Below, piece after piece: positions 13,293 to 21,427 of a stretch of DNA of 24,298 nucleotides. The stretch is from JAURVT01 sp049059935 (GTDB lineage Bacteria; Actinomycetota; Actinomycetes; Propionibacteriales; Nocardioidaceae): positions 1 through 24,298 of the forward strand of contig NZ_JBMGQR010000066.1 of NCBI RefSeq assembly GCF_049059935.1. Direction: 5' to 3'. The notes below the pieces were generated by a model. The model made no database searches and was not told the DNA's origin. It was given only the letters and a program-made list of their open reading frames with translations. Numbering within the stretch: the stretch's first letter is position 1; each line of letters opens with the position of its first letter. The position numbers and the translations under genes are program-made.

Positions 13293-15110
13293 CTACGGGT
13301 GGCCGCCGTCGCGGGTGGTGAGGAAGGCCGAGAGCCCGGCGAGGTCGTCGGTGTTCAGGTGGTCGACGCCGCGGTCGGCGAGCACGGACCACAGGGCGGA
13401 GCGACCGGGGCCGGCCGCGTCGGGCGTGGCCCAGAACCGCAGCCGGTAGCCGGCGCGGTGCGCCTGGGCGACGTAGCCGTCCAGGCGGGCCTGCTGGTCC
13501 GCGGGCAGCGGGCCGACGCCCGTCCAGGTGAAGGCCGACGTCCAGCTCTGGCTGACCAGCGGCATGAAGCTCGCCGGGTAGCCCGACGCGAGGTCCTCGA
13601 GCCGGCCGTCGTACCCGGCGAAGCGCGAGCGCTGGGCGAGCATCGTCTCGCGCGGACGGTTGCCGCTGACGACGACGTCGACCGCGCGTGTCCGCACCCG
13701 CGGCGCCATCTGGCTGACGACGTCGGGGTAGCGCCGCAGCAGGGCGTCCAGCGCGGCGTAGGTCGACTCGCCCTCGGTCTTGAGGTCGACCAGCAGCTGC
13801 ACGGGCCGGTCGTCCCCGCGGTACACGTGACCGCCGTTGCGGCGCACCCGCTCGCGCAGCGGGTCGAGGTAGAGCCTCTCGATCGTGCGGCCGGGGACGA
13901 GGTCGACCTCGTCGTGGCCGACGAGGAGCTTGCCGTCCCGCAGCCAGACGTCGGCCTCGACGCTGGTGAAGCCCTGGTCGAGCGCGTCCAGCAGGGGCCG
14001 GTCGTGCTCGTAGTCGTTGTGGGCGTGGGCACGGGCCACGGGTGCGACCCGTCCGGCGCGCGGGTCGCGGTAGGCGCGGGGGAGGCGCAGGCCGTTGCGG
14101 GCCATCACCTGGCGCAGCAGGTCGGGCCGGTCGGTGATCAGGCCGTCGACGCCCACGTCGAGCAGGTGCTGCATGGTCGCGGGGTCGTCGACCGTCCACG
14201 GGATGACGTCGAGCCCGGCGCGGTGGGCGCGGCGCACCGAGTCGCGCGTCGGGTAGGGCACGAAGCCGGGATCGCCGACCGTGCCGTCCTGCGGCGTGCC
14301 CTGCACGGGCGACCACGCGTCGAACCCGAGGTGGTCGATCGCGCGGACGGGGTCGCCGCCGAAGTCGTCGACGTCGATGCCGCCCAGCCAGGGGGAGCGT
14401 CCGGGCCGGCCGACCTGCAGGAAGTCGATGTTGTCGAGGGCCACCAGCGGCAGGCGCGGCTCCAGGCGCTGCATCAGCCGCAGCGAGCCCCAGTCGAAGC
14501 TCTGGATCGTCACCTGGCGGCCGATCCGCGCCGTGCGGATCTCGCGCGCCACCGCCCGCACGAACCGGCCGCGGGGTGCGGTCTCGTCGGGCGCGCCGGC
14601 CTCCACCTTGGTCTCGACGTTGAGCATCACGTCGTCGGCGCGGTAGCGGCGCACCAGCGCGAACACCTCGGCGAGCGTCGGCATCCGCGAGCCGGGCGCG
14701 AGCTCCTGGCCGGGCCAGCGGGGCTGGCGGAGGCTGCCGCACTCCAGCGTGCGCACCTGCGCGAGCGTCAGGTCCTTGACGTAGTCGCCGACGTACGGCC
14801 AGGCGGGGTCGCCGACACGGACGGGCGCGGTGTCCTGGCACTTGGCGGCGCTGACCTGGCGGTCGTGGGTGACGACGACCTTCCCGTCGCGCGTCACCTG
14901 GGTGTCGAGCTCGAGGGTGGTGACGCCGAGCTCGAGGGCCTTGGAGAATGACGCCTCGGTGCTCTCGACGGTCAGGCCGAGGCCGCCGCGGTGCGCCTGG
15001 AGGTCGAAGTCGCGGGGCTTCGCCTCGGCCGGTGCGCCGGGCACGAGGGTGAGGGCGGACGCCGCGAGGGCGACGCCGAGAACGGGGGACAGCAGGGCAC
15101 GGGCTCGCAT
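13293..15110 (-). CDS. Secreted two-domain glycerophosphodiester phosphodiesterase / PI-PLC-like protein
   Basis: A 605-aa exported protein with a signal peptide (MRARALL..., likely cleaved after AEA near residue 30). The first TIM barrel (about 35-340) is a GDPD domain: His40-Arg41, Glu49, Glu67 and Asp69, His82, and a final WTVDDPATMQHLLDVGVDGLITDRPD. Such enzymes hydrolyse glycerophosphodiesters to glycerol-3-phosphate and an alcohol such as choline. A second barrel (about 360-600) begins HAHNDYEH (362-369), with EADV (385-388), GHDE near His399 and VDLKTEGESTY near 441-451, resembling the uncharacterised PI-PLC/GDPD branch. Both sets of key residues look intact, so this appears to be a genuine double enzyme. 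No frameshift lies between the domains. Confidence 0.88.
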   Translation of the reverse strand: MRARALLSPVLGVALAASALTLVPGAPAEAKPRDFDLQAHRGGLGLTVESTEASFSKALELGVTTLELDTQVTRDGKVVVTHDRQVSAAKCQDTAPVRVGDPAWPYVGDYVKDLTLAQVRTLECGSLRQPRWPGQELAPGSRMPTLAEVFALVRRYRADDVMLNVETKVEAGAPDETAPRGRFVRAVAREIRTARIGRQVTIQSFDWGSLRLMQRLEPRLPLVALDNIDFLQVGRPGRSPWLGGIDVDDFGGDPVRAIDHLGFDAWSPVQGTPQDGTVGDPGFVPYPTRDSVRRAHRAGLDVIPWTVDDPATMQHLLDVGVDGLITDRPDLLRQVMARNGLRLPRAYRDPRAGRVAPVARAHAHNDYEHDRPLLDALDQGFTSVEADVWLRDGKLLVGHDEVDLVPGRTIERLYLDPLRERVRRNGGHVYRGDDRPVQLLVDLKTEGESTYAALDALLRRYPDVVSQMAPRVRTRAVDVVVSGNRPRETMLAQRSRFAGYDGRLEDLASGYPASFMPLVSQSWTSAFTWTGVGPLPADQQARLDGYVAQAHRAGYRLRFWATPDAAGPGRSALWSVLADRGVDHLNTDDLAGLSAFLTTRDGGHP

Positions 15111-15184
15111 GCCGGTGATCTACCCGCCCAGGAGTCGTGACGGTGAACGTCGGGTGCCGGGACCGCGAACGCTCCCGGGCACCG

Positions 15185-15190
15185 TAGGCT
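15185..15190 (+). promoter_or_regulatory. Putative -10 box for leaderless Trm112-like gene
   Basis: TAGGCT matches TANNNT and is separated from ATG 15198 by seven bases without a ribosome binding site. Confidence 0.5.
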
Positions 15191-15197
15191 CGGCCCC

Positions 15198-15407
15198 ATG
15201 AGCCTCGACCCCGCCCTGCGAGCCATCCTGCGGTGCCCGCAGGACCGCGGCGACCTGCTGCTCGTCGAGGACGAGCTGCTCTACAACCCCCGCCTGCGCC
15301 GCGCGTACCCCATCCGCGACGGCATCCCCGTGATGCTCGTCGACGAGGCCCGCGACGTCGCCGACGCCGAGCACGACGACCTCCTCGTCCGCGCCACCTC
15401 CACCTGA
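15198..15407 (+). CDS. Trm112-like protein with degenerate zinc site
   Basis: A 69-aa protein of the Trm112/YcaR group. YPIRDGIPVMLVDEAR (about residues 37-52) is the family signature and LRCPQDRGDLLLVEDELLYNPRLRRAYPI precedes it. In Trm112 proper, four Cys bind zinc; here only the Cys of CPQDRG remains, the others being replaced (DRG, NPRLRR). This is a known pattern in actinobacterial members. Trm112 proteins activate methyltransferases; the role of the bacterial small proteins is not established. ATG 15198 is probably read from a leaderless mRNA. It is convergent with the GntR gene, separated by a long hairpin. Confidence 0.88.
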   Translation: MSLDPALRAILRCPQDRGDLLLVEDELLYNPRLRRAYPIRDGIPVMLVDEARDVADAEHDDLLVRATST

Positions 15408-15429
15408 GCGACCCCTACCCCCACCCCCA

Positions 15430-15502
15430 CCCGTCGCCGAGATACGGGTTCTGCACCACGCACGGCGCTGCGGTGGTGCAGAACCCGTATCTCGCGGACG
15501 GG
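15430..15502. terminator. Very long inverted repeat between convergent genes
   Basis: A perfect 22-bp arm pair (15438-15459 with 15473-15494; core GATACGGGTTCTGCACC) has a 13-nt centre that can pair further (GCA/TGC). Outside it, after a 2x2 mismatch, CCCGTC (15430-15435) pairs with GACGGG (15497-15502). The hairpin ends next to the GntR stop (TCA 15504-15506). It fits a bidirectional terminator for the Trm112-like and GntR-ending transcripts. Confidence 0.8.
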
Positions 15503-15503
15503 G

Positions 15504-16142
15504 TCAGGGGGCGTGGCGGAGGAGGTAGCCGTCGCGGGAGTTGCGGACGTGGTGGCGCATCGCGTCGGCGGCCTCGTCGACGCGGCCCGCGAGCACGGCG
15601 GTGGCGATCTGCCCGTGCTCGGCCCAGGAGTGCTGGCCGCGGACGTGGACGTCCATCGCGTAGAGCCACTCGATCTTGGCCGACACCTGGCGCAGCAGGT
15701 GGTGCAGGCTCGCGTTGCCGCACAGCTCGGCCAGGCACAGGTGGAACTCGGTGTTCAGCGCCGGCAGCCGGTCGTCGTCGGTGCCGAGCAGCGAGGTGCC
15801 CTCGGCCACCAGGTCGCTGAGGCGGCCGCCGTCGACCTCGGCGGGGGAGTCGGCGAACCGCTGCGCGAGGCGCGAGGTCGTCAGGACCTCGATGGTCTCG
15901 CGGACGACGAACAGGTCGCGGGCGTCGGCGGCGTCGAGCCGGGCGACGGTGACGCCGGCGTAGGCGCGCGAGGTCACGAACCCCTCGCCCTCCAGGGCCT
16001 TGAGCGCCTCGCGGACGGGCACCCGCGACACCCCGTACTGCTCGCTCAGGCTGGCCTCGGTGAGGCGCTGGCCCACCGCGAACCGCCCGCCGACGACGTC
16101 GCGGCGCAGGCGGTGCGTCACGTCCTCGCCGAGGCGGCTCAC
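15504..16142 (-). CDS. GntR-family transcriptional regulator, FCD (FadR/VanR) subgroup
   Basis: A 212-aa DNA-binding repressor-type protein. The N-terminal winged helix (about 5-70) contains LTEASLSEQYGVSRVPVREALKALEGEGFV, the GntR signature, and the C-terminal FCD domain (about 80-205) binds an effector, usually an organic acid, with a metal site. Expected ligands are visible as N-x3-H (NTEFH; Asn where many have Asp), His in AEHGQI and His in MRHHV. The GTG start (16142) overlaps the TGA of the DppDF gene by 4 nt, so the regulator is last in the operon it probably controls. The candidate operator is TTGTATACAA at 23091-23100. Confidence 0.9.
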   Translation of the reverse strand: MSRLGEDVTHRLRRDVVGGRFAVGQRLTEASLSEQYGVSRVPVREALKALEGEGFVTSRAYAGVTVARLDAADARDLFVVRETIEVLTTSRLAQRFADSPAEVDGGRLSDLVAEGTSLLGTDDDRLPALNTEFHLCLAELCGNASLHHLLRQVSAKIEWLYAMDVHVRGQHSWAEHGQIATAVLAGRVDEAADAMRHHVRNSRDGYLLRHAP

Positions 16143-17797
16143 GTCAGCAGGTCCGCGCCGGGGATCGCGTCGAGCAGCGCCCGCGTGTAGTCCGACTCCG
16201 GGTGCTCGAACACGCGCCCCACCTCGCCGGACTCCACGACGCTGCCCTCGCGCATCACCTGCACCTCGTGCGCGACGAGCCGCACGACGGCGAGGTCGTG
16301 GGTGATGAACAGGTACGACAGGCCGAGGTCGCGCTGCAGGTCGCCGAGCAGCGTGAGGATCTGGTCCTGCACCAGCACGTCGAGCGCCGAGACCGCTTCG
16401 TCGCAGATCACCAGGCGCGGCGACAGCGCCAGCGCACGCGCGATCGCGACGCGCTGACGCTGCCCGCCCGACAGCTCGCCGGGGTGGCGCGAGGCGATCG
16501 ACGTCGGCAGCGCCACCTGGTCGAGCAGCTCGGCGACCCGGCGCCGGCGGGACGCGCGGTCGCCGACGCCGAACACCCGCAGCGGCTCGTCGACCACCCG
16601 CTCGATGCTGAACGTCGGGTTGAGCGAGGCGTACGGGTCCTGGAAGACCGGCTGCATGGCGCGACGGATGGCGCGGCGACGCGACCCGCGGGCCGTCTCG
16701 ACGACGGTGCCGTCGACGCGTACCTGCCCCGACGTCGGGCTCTCCAGCCCCAGCGCGATCCGCGCGACCGTGGTCTTGCCCGAGCCGGACTCGCCCACGA
16801 CGGCCGTGGTGGTGCCCGGCGCGACGGAGAACGAGACGTGGTCGACCGCGGTCAGCACCTGCCCTCGCTGGCCGCGGACCTTGAACGTCTTGACGAGGTC
16901 GTCGACGACGAGCACTGGCTCGGCGGTGGGCTGGGCGGCGTCGGCGAGCGCGGCGCCGGCCGTCCGTCCCGCAGCACGCTCGCGGGCCGTCGACACCGAC
17001 GGCGCGGCGGCGACGAGGCGCTGGGTGTACTCCTCCTGCGGGTCCTGCAGGATCTGCAGCGCCGGCCCGGTCTCGACGACGCGGCCCTGCGACATGACCA
17101 CGACGCGGTCGGCCCGCTCGGCGGCCAGGCCGAGGTCGTGGGTGACGAGCAGCATCGACGTGCCGCGGGCGGCGCGCAGCTCCTCGAGGTGGTCCAGGAT
17201 CGTGCGCTGCACGGTGACGTCCAGCGCCGACGTGGGCTCGTCGGCGACCAGCAGCACCGGCTCGCACGCCAGTGCGATGGCGATCAGGACGCGTTGGCGC
17301 AGCCCGCCGGAGAACTCGTGCGGGTAGGCGCGGGCGCGGCGGCCCGCGTCGGGGATGCCCGCCTCGCCCATCAGCGCGATCGCCCGCTCCTTGGCCTCCG
17401 AGCGGCTCGCGAGCCCGTGCGCCACCAGCGTCTCGGCGATCTGCGACCCGACGCGCATCGCCGGGTTGAGGTTCGACATCGGGTCCTGCGGGACGAGCCC
17501 GACCTCGCGGCCGCGCAGACGTCGCAACCGCCGCTCGTCGGCGTGCGTGACGTCCTCGCCGCGGAACGCGATCGTCCCGCCGGTGACGCGGCCCGTCCCG
17601 GGCAGCAGCGAGATGACGGCGGCGGCCGTCGTCGACTTGCCCGAGCCCGACTCGCCCACGACGGCCACGCGCTCGCCCTCGTGCACCTGCAGGCTCACGC
17701 CGTGCAGCGCGGGGACGACGCCGTCGCGGCCGCGGTAGCCGACCTCGAGGTCGCGGACGTCGAGGACGGGAGCGGTGCTGTCAGCGTCCGACGGCAT
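16139..17797 (-). CDS. Fused DppD-DppF ATPase of a peptide ABC importer
   Basis: A 552-aa protein with two complete nucleotide-binding domains. Domain 1: Walker A GESGSGKS (48-55), Gln104, signature FSGGL (162-166), Walker B ending ADE (185-187), His220. Domain 2: Walker A GESGSGKT (335-342), Gln386, LSGGQ (442-446), ICDE (464-467), His500. A linker of about 30 Ala/Thr-rich residues joins them (about 270-300). DppD and DppF are often separate genes; the fusion is common in actinobacteria. ATG 17797 lies inside the 3' end of the GGT gene (17-nt overlap), and the gene overlaps gntR by 4 nt. Oligopeptide family assignment is firm; the substrate is not given by the ATPase. Confidence 0.93.
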   Translation of the reverse strand: MPSDADSTAPVLDVRDLEVGYRGRDGVVPALHGVSLQVHEGERVAVVGESGSGKSTTAAAVISLLPGTGRVTGGTIAFRGEDVTHADERRLRRLRGREVGLVPQDPMSNLNPAMRVGSQIAETLVAHGLASRSEAKERAIALMGEAGIPDAGRRARAYPHEFSGGLRQRVLIAIALACEPVLLVADEPTSALDVTVQRTILDHLEELRAARGTSMLLVTHDLGLAAERADRVVVMSQGRVVETGPALQILQDPQEEYTQRLVAAAPSVSTARERAAGRTAGAALADAAQPTAEPVLVVDDLVKTFKVRGQRGQVLTAVDHVSFSVAPGTTTAVVGESGSGKTTVARIALGLESPTSGQVRVDGTVVETARGSRRRAIRRAMQPVFQDPYASLNPTFSIERVVDEPLRVFGVGDRASRRRRVAELLDQVALPTSIASRHPGELSGGQRQRVAIARALALSPRLVICDEAVSALDVLVQDQILTLLGDLQRDLGLSYLFITHDLAVVRLVAHEVQVMREGSVVESGEVGRVFEHPESDYTRALLDAIPGADLLT

Positions 17798-19580
17798 AGC
17801 CCTGCGCCCCCCTCGGGTTGGCGGCGGCGGCGAGCAGCCCCGTCGCCGGGTCACGGGTCACGGCCGAGAGCCGGCCGAGCGCCCAGTCGCCGGCGCGGGT
17901 GACGACGTGCCCGCGTGCCTCGAGCGACGCGACGACGTCGGCGCCGATGCGGTCCTCGACCACGAGGCCGCCGGGCGTCCAGGTGCGGGGCCAGAACGAC
18001 CCGGGCATCGACGTGGTGTGCAGCGCGGGCGCGTCGATGGCCTGCTGCGGGGTGTACCCGCCGAGCAGCACGCGCAGCAGGTAGAGCAGCTGCCACTGGT
18101 CCTGCTGGTCGCCGCCGGGCGTGCCGAGCGCCGAGACCGGCCGGCCGTCCTCGAGCAGCAGCGTGGGCGTCAGCGTGGTGCGCGGGCGGCGTCCGGGGCG
18201 CAGCGCGGACGGCGACGACTCGTCGAGCCACGTCATCTGCAGCCGGGTGCCGAGGCAGAAGCCCAGCGACGGGATGGTGGGCGACGACTGCAGCCAGCCG
18301 CCGGACGGGGTGGCGGCCACGATGTTGCCCCACCGGTCGACGACGTCGATGTGGCAGGTGTCGCCCTTCGTCCGGCCGGCCACGGTGACGGTGGGCTCGC
18401 CCGCGCCGATCGCGCCCTCGTACTGCTCCGCGGTGGCCAGCGGCGGGACGAACGTCGTCGCGCCGCCCACGTCGCCGGGCCGGAACTCGACGGACGCGGT
18501 GTCGTCGATGAGCGCCCGACGCGTCGCGGCGTACTCGGGCGAGAGCAGCACGTCGAGCGGCGCGCCGCCGTCCTCGGGGTCGCCGTAGTGCGCGTCGCGG
18601 TCGGCGAGCGCGAGCTTCAGGGCCTCGACGACGCGGTGCGCGCCGTCGGCCGTCGACGGGTCGACCTCGTGCGGCTCGAAGCCGTCGAGGATCGCCAGCG
18701 CCTGCAGCAGCACCGGGCCCTGGCCCCAGGCGCCCGTCTTGGCGACGGTGTGCCCGGCGAACTCGAGCGTGGTGGCGGGCTCGTAGGAGGCGGTGAACGC
18801 GGCGAGGTCGGCGGCCGTCATCACGCCGGCGTGGTCGGTGCCGCTGGAGTGCCGGTGCGGGTCGCGCACGAACGCCTCGACCGCCTCGGCCACGAAGCCC
18901 GTCCGCCACGCCTCGCGGGCGGCGTCGACGCGGGCCTCGCGCGTCGTCGCGCCGTCGCCGGCCGCGACCAGGCGCTCGAGGGTGTCGGCGTAGGTCTCGA
19001 GGCGGACGACGTCCCCGGCCTCGGGGGGCGCGCCCGCGGGCATCCACACCGACGCCGAGGACGGCCAGTGGTCGGTGAACAGGTCGCGCATCGTGGCGAC
19101 CATCGCGGCCGCGCGGGCCGAGATCTGGTGTCCGTCGCGGGCGTACCCGACGGCGAACGCGAGCACGTCGGCGAGCTCCCAGGTGCCGTGGTCGCGCAGC
19201 AGCAGCAGCCACGCGTCGACGGCGCCGGGCACCGCCGCGGCGAGGGCGCCGGCGCCGGGGACGAGGTCGAGGCCCTCGGCGCGGTAGTGCTCGATGGTGG
19301 CGCCGGCCGGGGCGGGCCCCTGGCCCATCAGCACGGTGGGCGTGGGGTCGTCGGCGGTGGCGAACAGGCCTGTCATGTCGCCGCCTGCACCGTTGAGGTG
19401 CGGCTCGACGACGTGCAGGACGAACGCGCCGGCGACGGCGGCGTCGAACGCGTTGCCACCGCGCTCCAGCACCGCCTGGGCGCTGGACGACGCGAGCCAG
19501 TGCGTCGAGGCGGCCATGCCGAAGCTGCCCCGCAGGGTGGGACGGGTGGTGTGCTCGGGGGGTTCGACGAACGGGGACAC
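17781..19580 (-). CDS. Gamma-glutamyltransferase-family enzyme (cytoplasmic, autoprocessed Ntn-hydrolase)
   Basis: A 599-aa protein of the gamma-glutamyltranspeptidase family. Such proteins self-cleave before a Thr that becomes the N-terminal nucleophile; Thr408 in KGDTCHIDVVDRWGN is the clear candidate. LNGAGGDMTGLF (62-73), PGRRPRTTLTPTLLL and GTPGGDQQDQWQL are further family marks. There is no signal peptide, unlike secreted GGT, so cytosolic action is inferred. The start is GTG 19580, three bases after the DppC stop (TGA-CCC-GTG). It sits between the permease and ATPase genes of a peptide importer, so it probably cleaves the imported compound. Whether the bond is gamma-glutamyl, or an acyl amide as in cephalosporin acylases, cannot be decided. 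Confidence 0.9.
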   Translation of the reverse strand: MSPFVEPPEHTTRPTLRGSFGMAASTHWLASSSAQAVLERGGNAFDAAVAGAFVLHVVEPHLNGAGGDMTGLFATADDPTPTVLMGQGPAPAGATIEHYRAEGLDLVPGAGALAAAVPGAVDAWLLLLRDHGTWELADVLAFAVGYARDGHQISARAAAMVATMRDLFTDHWPSSASVWMPAGAPPEAGDVVRLETYADTLERLVAAGDGATTREARVDAAREAWRTGFVAEAVEAFVRDPHRHSSGTDHAGVMTAADLAAFTASYEPATTLEFAGHTVAKTGAWGQGPVLLQALAILDGFEPHEVDPSTADGAHRVVEALKLALADRDAHYGDPEDGGAPLDVLLSPEYAATRRALIDDTASVEFRPGDVGGATTFVPPLATAEQYEGAIGAGEPTVTVAGRTKGDTCHIDVVDRWGNIVAATPSGGWLQSSPTIPSLGFCLGTRLQMTWLDESSPSALRPGRRPRTTLTPTLLLEDGRPVSALGTPGGDQQDQWQLLYLLRVLLGGYTPQQAIDAPALHTTSMPGSFWPRTWTPGGLVVEDRIGADVVASLEARGHVVTRAGDWALGRLSAVTRDPATGLLAAAANPRGAQGYAVGR

Positions 19581-19583
19581 GGG

Positions 19584-20474
19584 TCAGCGCTCCTGACGGG
19601 AGGGGTCGAGGGCGTCGCGCAGGGCGTCGCCGAACAGGTTGAACGCGAGGCAGATGACGGCGATCGCGAGGCCGGGGAAGACGGCCGCCGACGGCGCGCG
19701 GAACAGGTACTGCTGGGCGTCGGACAGCATGATGCCGAGGCTGGGCGTGGGCGGCTGGATGCCGAGGCCGAGGAACGACAGCAGCGCCTCGCCGATCACC
19801 GCGACGGGCATGATCACCGTGGCCTGGACGATGATGGCCGACGCCGCGTTGGGCAGCACGTGCTGGCCGAGGATGCGCAGGCCGGACGCGTCCAGGCTGC
19901 GGGCCGAGAGCACGAACTCCAGCTCCCTGAACCGCAGCGTCTCGGCGCGCACCACGCGGATCATCGTCGGCACCTGGGCGATGCCGAGCGCGATGGCGGC
20001 GTTGCTGAGGCTCGCTCCGTTGATCGCGGCCAGGCCGACCGCGATCACCAGGAACGGGAACGCCAGCATCAGGTCGGTGAGCCGGGAGACGATCGCGTCG
20101 AGCCAGCCCCAGTAGCCGGCGACCAGCCCGAGCGGCGTGCCCACGACCACCGCGAGCAGCACCGACAGCACCCCGACGAGCAGCGAGGCGCGGGCGCCGA
20201 ACAGCACGCGGGAGAGCACGTCGCGTCCGAGGTCGTCGGTGCCGAGCGGGTAGCCGACGGTCAGGAACCGCTGGAACGGCACGTCGAAGTCCACCTGGGT
20301 GGGCGGGTACGGCGCGATCAGCGGCGCGAACACCGCGGCGAGCACGACGACGAGCAGCAGCCCGCCGCCGACCAGCCCGAGCGGGTTGTGCAGCAGGCTG
20401 TGCAGGACGCGTCCGCGACGTCGTCCGAGGTCGGGTGCGGCTGCCTCGTCGGGCACCGGTGTGCTGACGGCCAT
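19584..20474 (-). CDS. Peptide ABC transporter permease, DppC type
   Basis: A 296-aa inner-membrane subunit with about six membrane helices. The N-terminal OppC_N helix (GLVGGGLLLVVVLAAVFAPLIAPY, about 34-57) is followed by HPLGTDDLGRDVLSR-like text (YPLGTDDLGRDVLSR) and the cytoplasmic coupling loop EFVLSARSLDASGLRILGQH, the EAA motif contacting the ATPase. The start is ATG 20474, sharing one base with the DppB stop (TGATG). The gene is followed after 3 nt by the GGT gene. Normal length, no defects. Confidence 0.92.
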   Translation of the reverse strand: MAVSTPVPDEAAAPDLGRRRGRVLHSLLHNPLGLVGGGLLLVVVLAAVFAPLIAPYPPTQVDFDVPFQRFLTVGYPLGTDDLGRDVLSRVLFGARASLLVGVLSVLLAVVVGTPLGLVAGYWGWLDAIVSRLTDLMLAFPFLVIAVGLAAINGASLSNAAIALGIAQVPTMIRVVRAETLRFRELEFVLSARSLDASGLRILGQHVLPNAASAIIVQATVIMPVAVIGEALLSFLGLGIQPPTPSLGIMLSDAQQYLFRAPSAAVFPGLAIAVICLAFNLFGDALRDALDPSRQER

Positions 20475-21427
20475 CAGGACCTGCCTCCCACCCGGATGCG
20501 GGGGTTGATGAGCGAGTAGAGGACGTCGACCGCCAGGTTGATGACGATGTACGCCGCGGTGACCACGAGCACGACGGCCTGGATCACCGGGTAGTCGCGG
20601 GTGAACACCGAGTCGAGGGTGAGCTTGCCGAAGCCGGGCAGTCCGAAGATCCGCTCGGTGACGACGGCGCCCGAGATCAGGCCGCCCAGCTGGAGCCCGA
20701 TGATCGTCACGACGACGATCAGCGAGTTGCGCAGCGCGTAGTGCGACAGCACCCGCCGTCGTCCCAGGCCCTTGGCGCGGGCGGTGCGCACGTAGTCGGT
20801 CGACAGCGACTCGAGCATCGCCGACCGCGTCTGGCGCATCACGACCGCCGCCAGGGCCGTGCCGAGGATGACCGAGGGCAGGAGCAGGTAGTACACGCCC
20901 CGCAGCGGGTCCTGGGTCACCGGGACGTAGCCCGACGCCGGGAACCAGCCGAGCCCCACCGACAGGTACAGGATCGCGAGGATGCCGAGCCAGAAGCTCG
21001 GGACCGACAGACCGACGAGCGCGAACGCGTTGGCGACCCACTCGGGCCAGCGGCCGCGGTAGACGGCCGCCACGACGCCCGCGCCGATGCCGACCACGAC
21101 CGCCACGACGATCGCGAACAGCGACAGCCACAGCGTCACCGGCAGGGTGGCGCCGATCAGGTCGGTGACGGGGGTGTCGGTGCGCACCGACCTGCCGAGG
21201 TCGCCGCTCAGCGTGTCGCGCAGGAAGCGCCAGTACTGGGTGACGATCGGCTGGTCGAGTCCGAGGTCGGCGCGCACCTGCGCGAGGCGCTCGGGGTCGG
21301 CCTCCTCGCCGGCGAGGGCGAGCGCGGGGTCCCCGGGCAGCGCGCGGACGCCCCAGAACACCACGACCGACGCGAGGAACATCGTCAGCACCGCCTGCCA
21401 GAGGCGGTTGAGCAGGTAGCGGCCCAT
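20474..21427 (-). CDS. Peptide ABC transporter permease, DppB type
   Basis: A 317-aa membrane protein. The N-terminus MGRYLLNRLWQAVLTMFLASVVVF and ALPGDPALALAG are typical of DppB/OppB, LDQPIVTQYWRFL...GDLGRS follows, and the EAA loop is STDYVRTARAKGLGRRRV with HYALRNS. About six helices. ATG 21427 overlaps the stop of the binding-protein gene by one base (TGATG), and its own stop overlaps the DppC start in the same way. It pairs with DppC to form the channel. Confidence 0.93.
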   Translation of the reverse strand: MGRYLLNRLWQAVLTMFLASVVVFWGVRALPGDPALALAGEEADPERLAQVRADLGLDQPIVTQYWRFLRDTLSGDLGRSVRTDTPVTDLIGATLPVTLWLSLFAIVVAVVVGIGAGVVAAVYRGRWPEWVANAFALVGLSVPSFWLGILAILYLSVGLGWFPASGYVPVTQDPLRGVYYLLLPSVILGTALAAVVMRQTRSAMLESLSTDYVRTARAKGLGRRRVLSHYALRNSLIVVVTIIGLQLGGLISGAVVTERIFGLPGFGKLTLDSVFTRDYPVIQAVVLVVTAAYIVINLAVDVLYSLINPRIRVGGRS

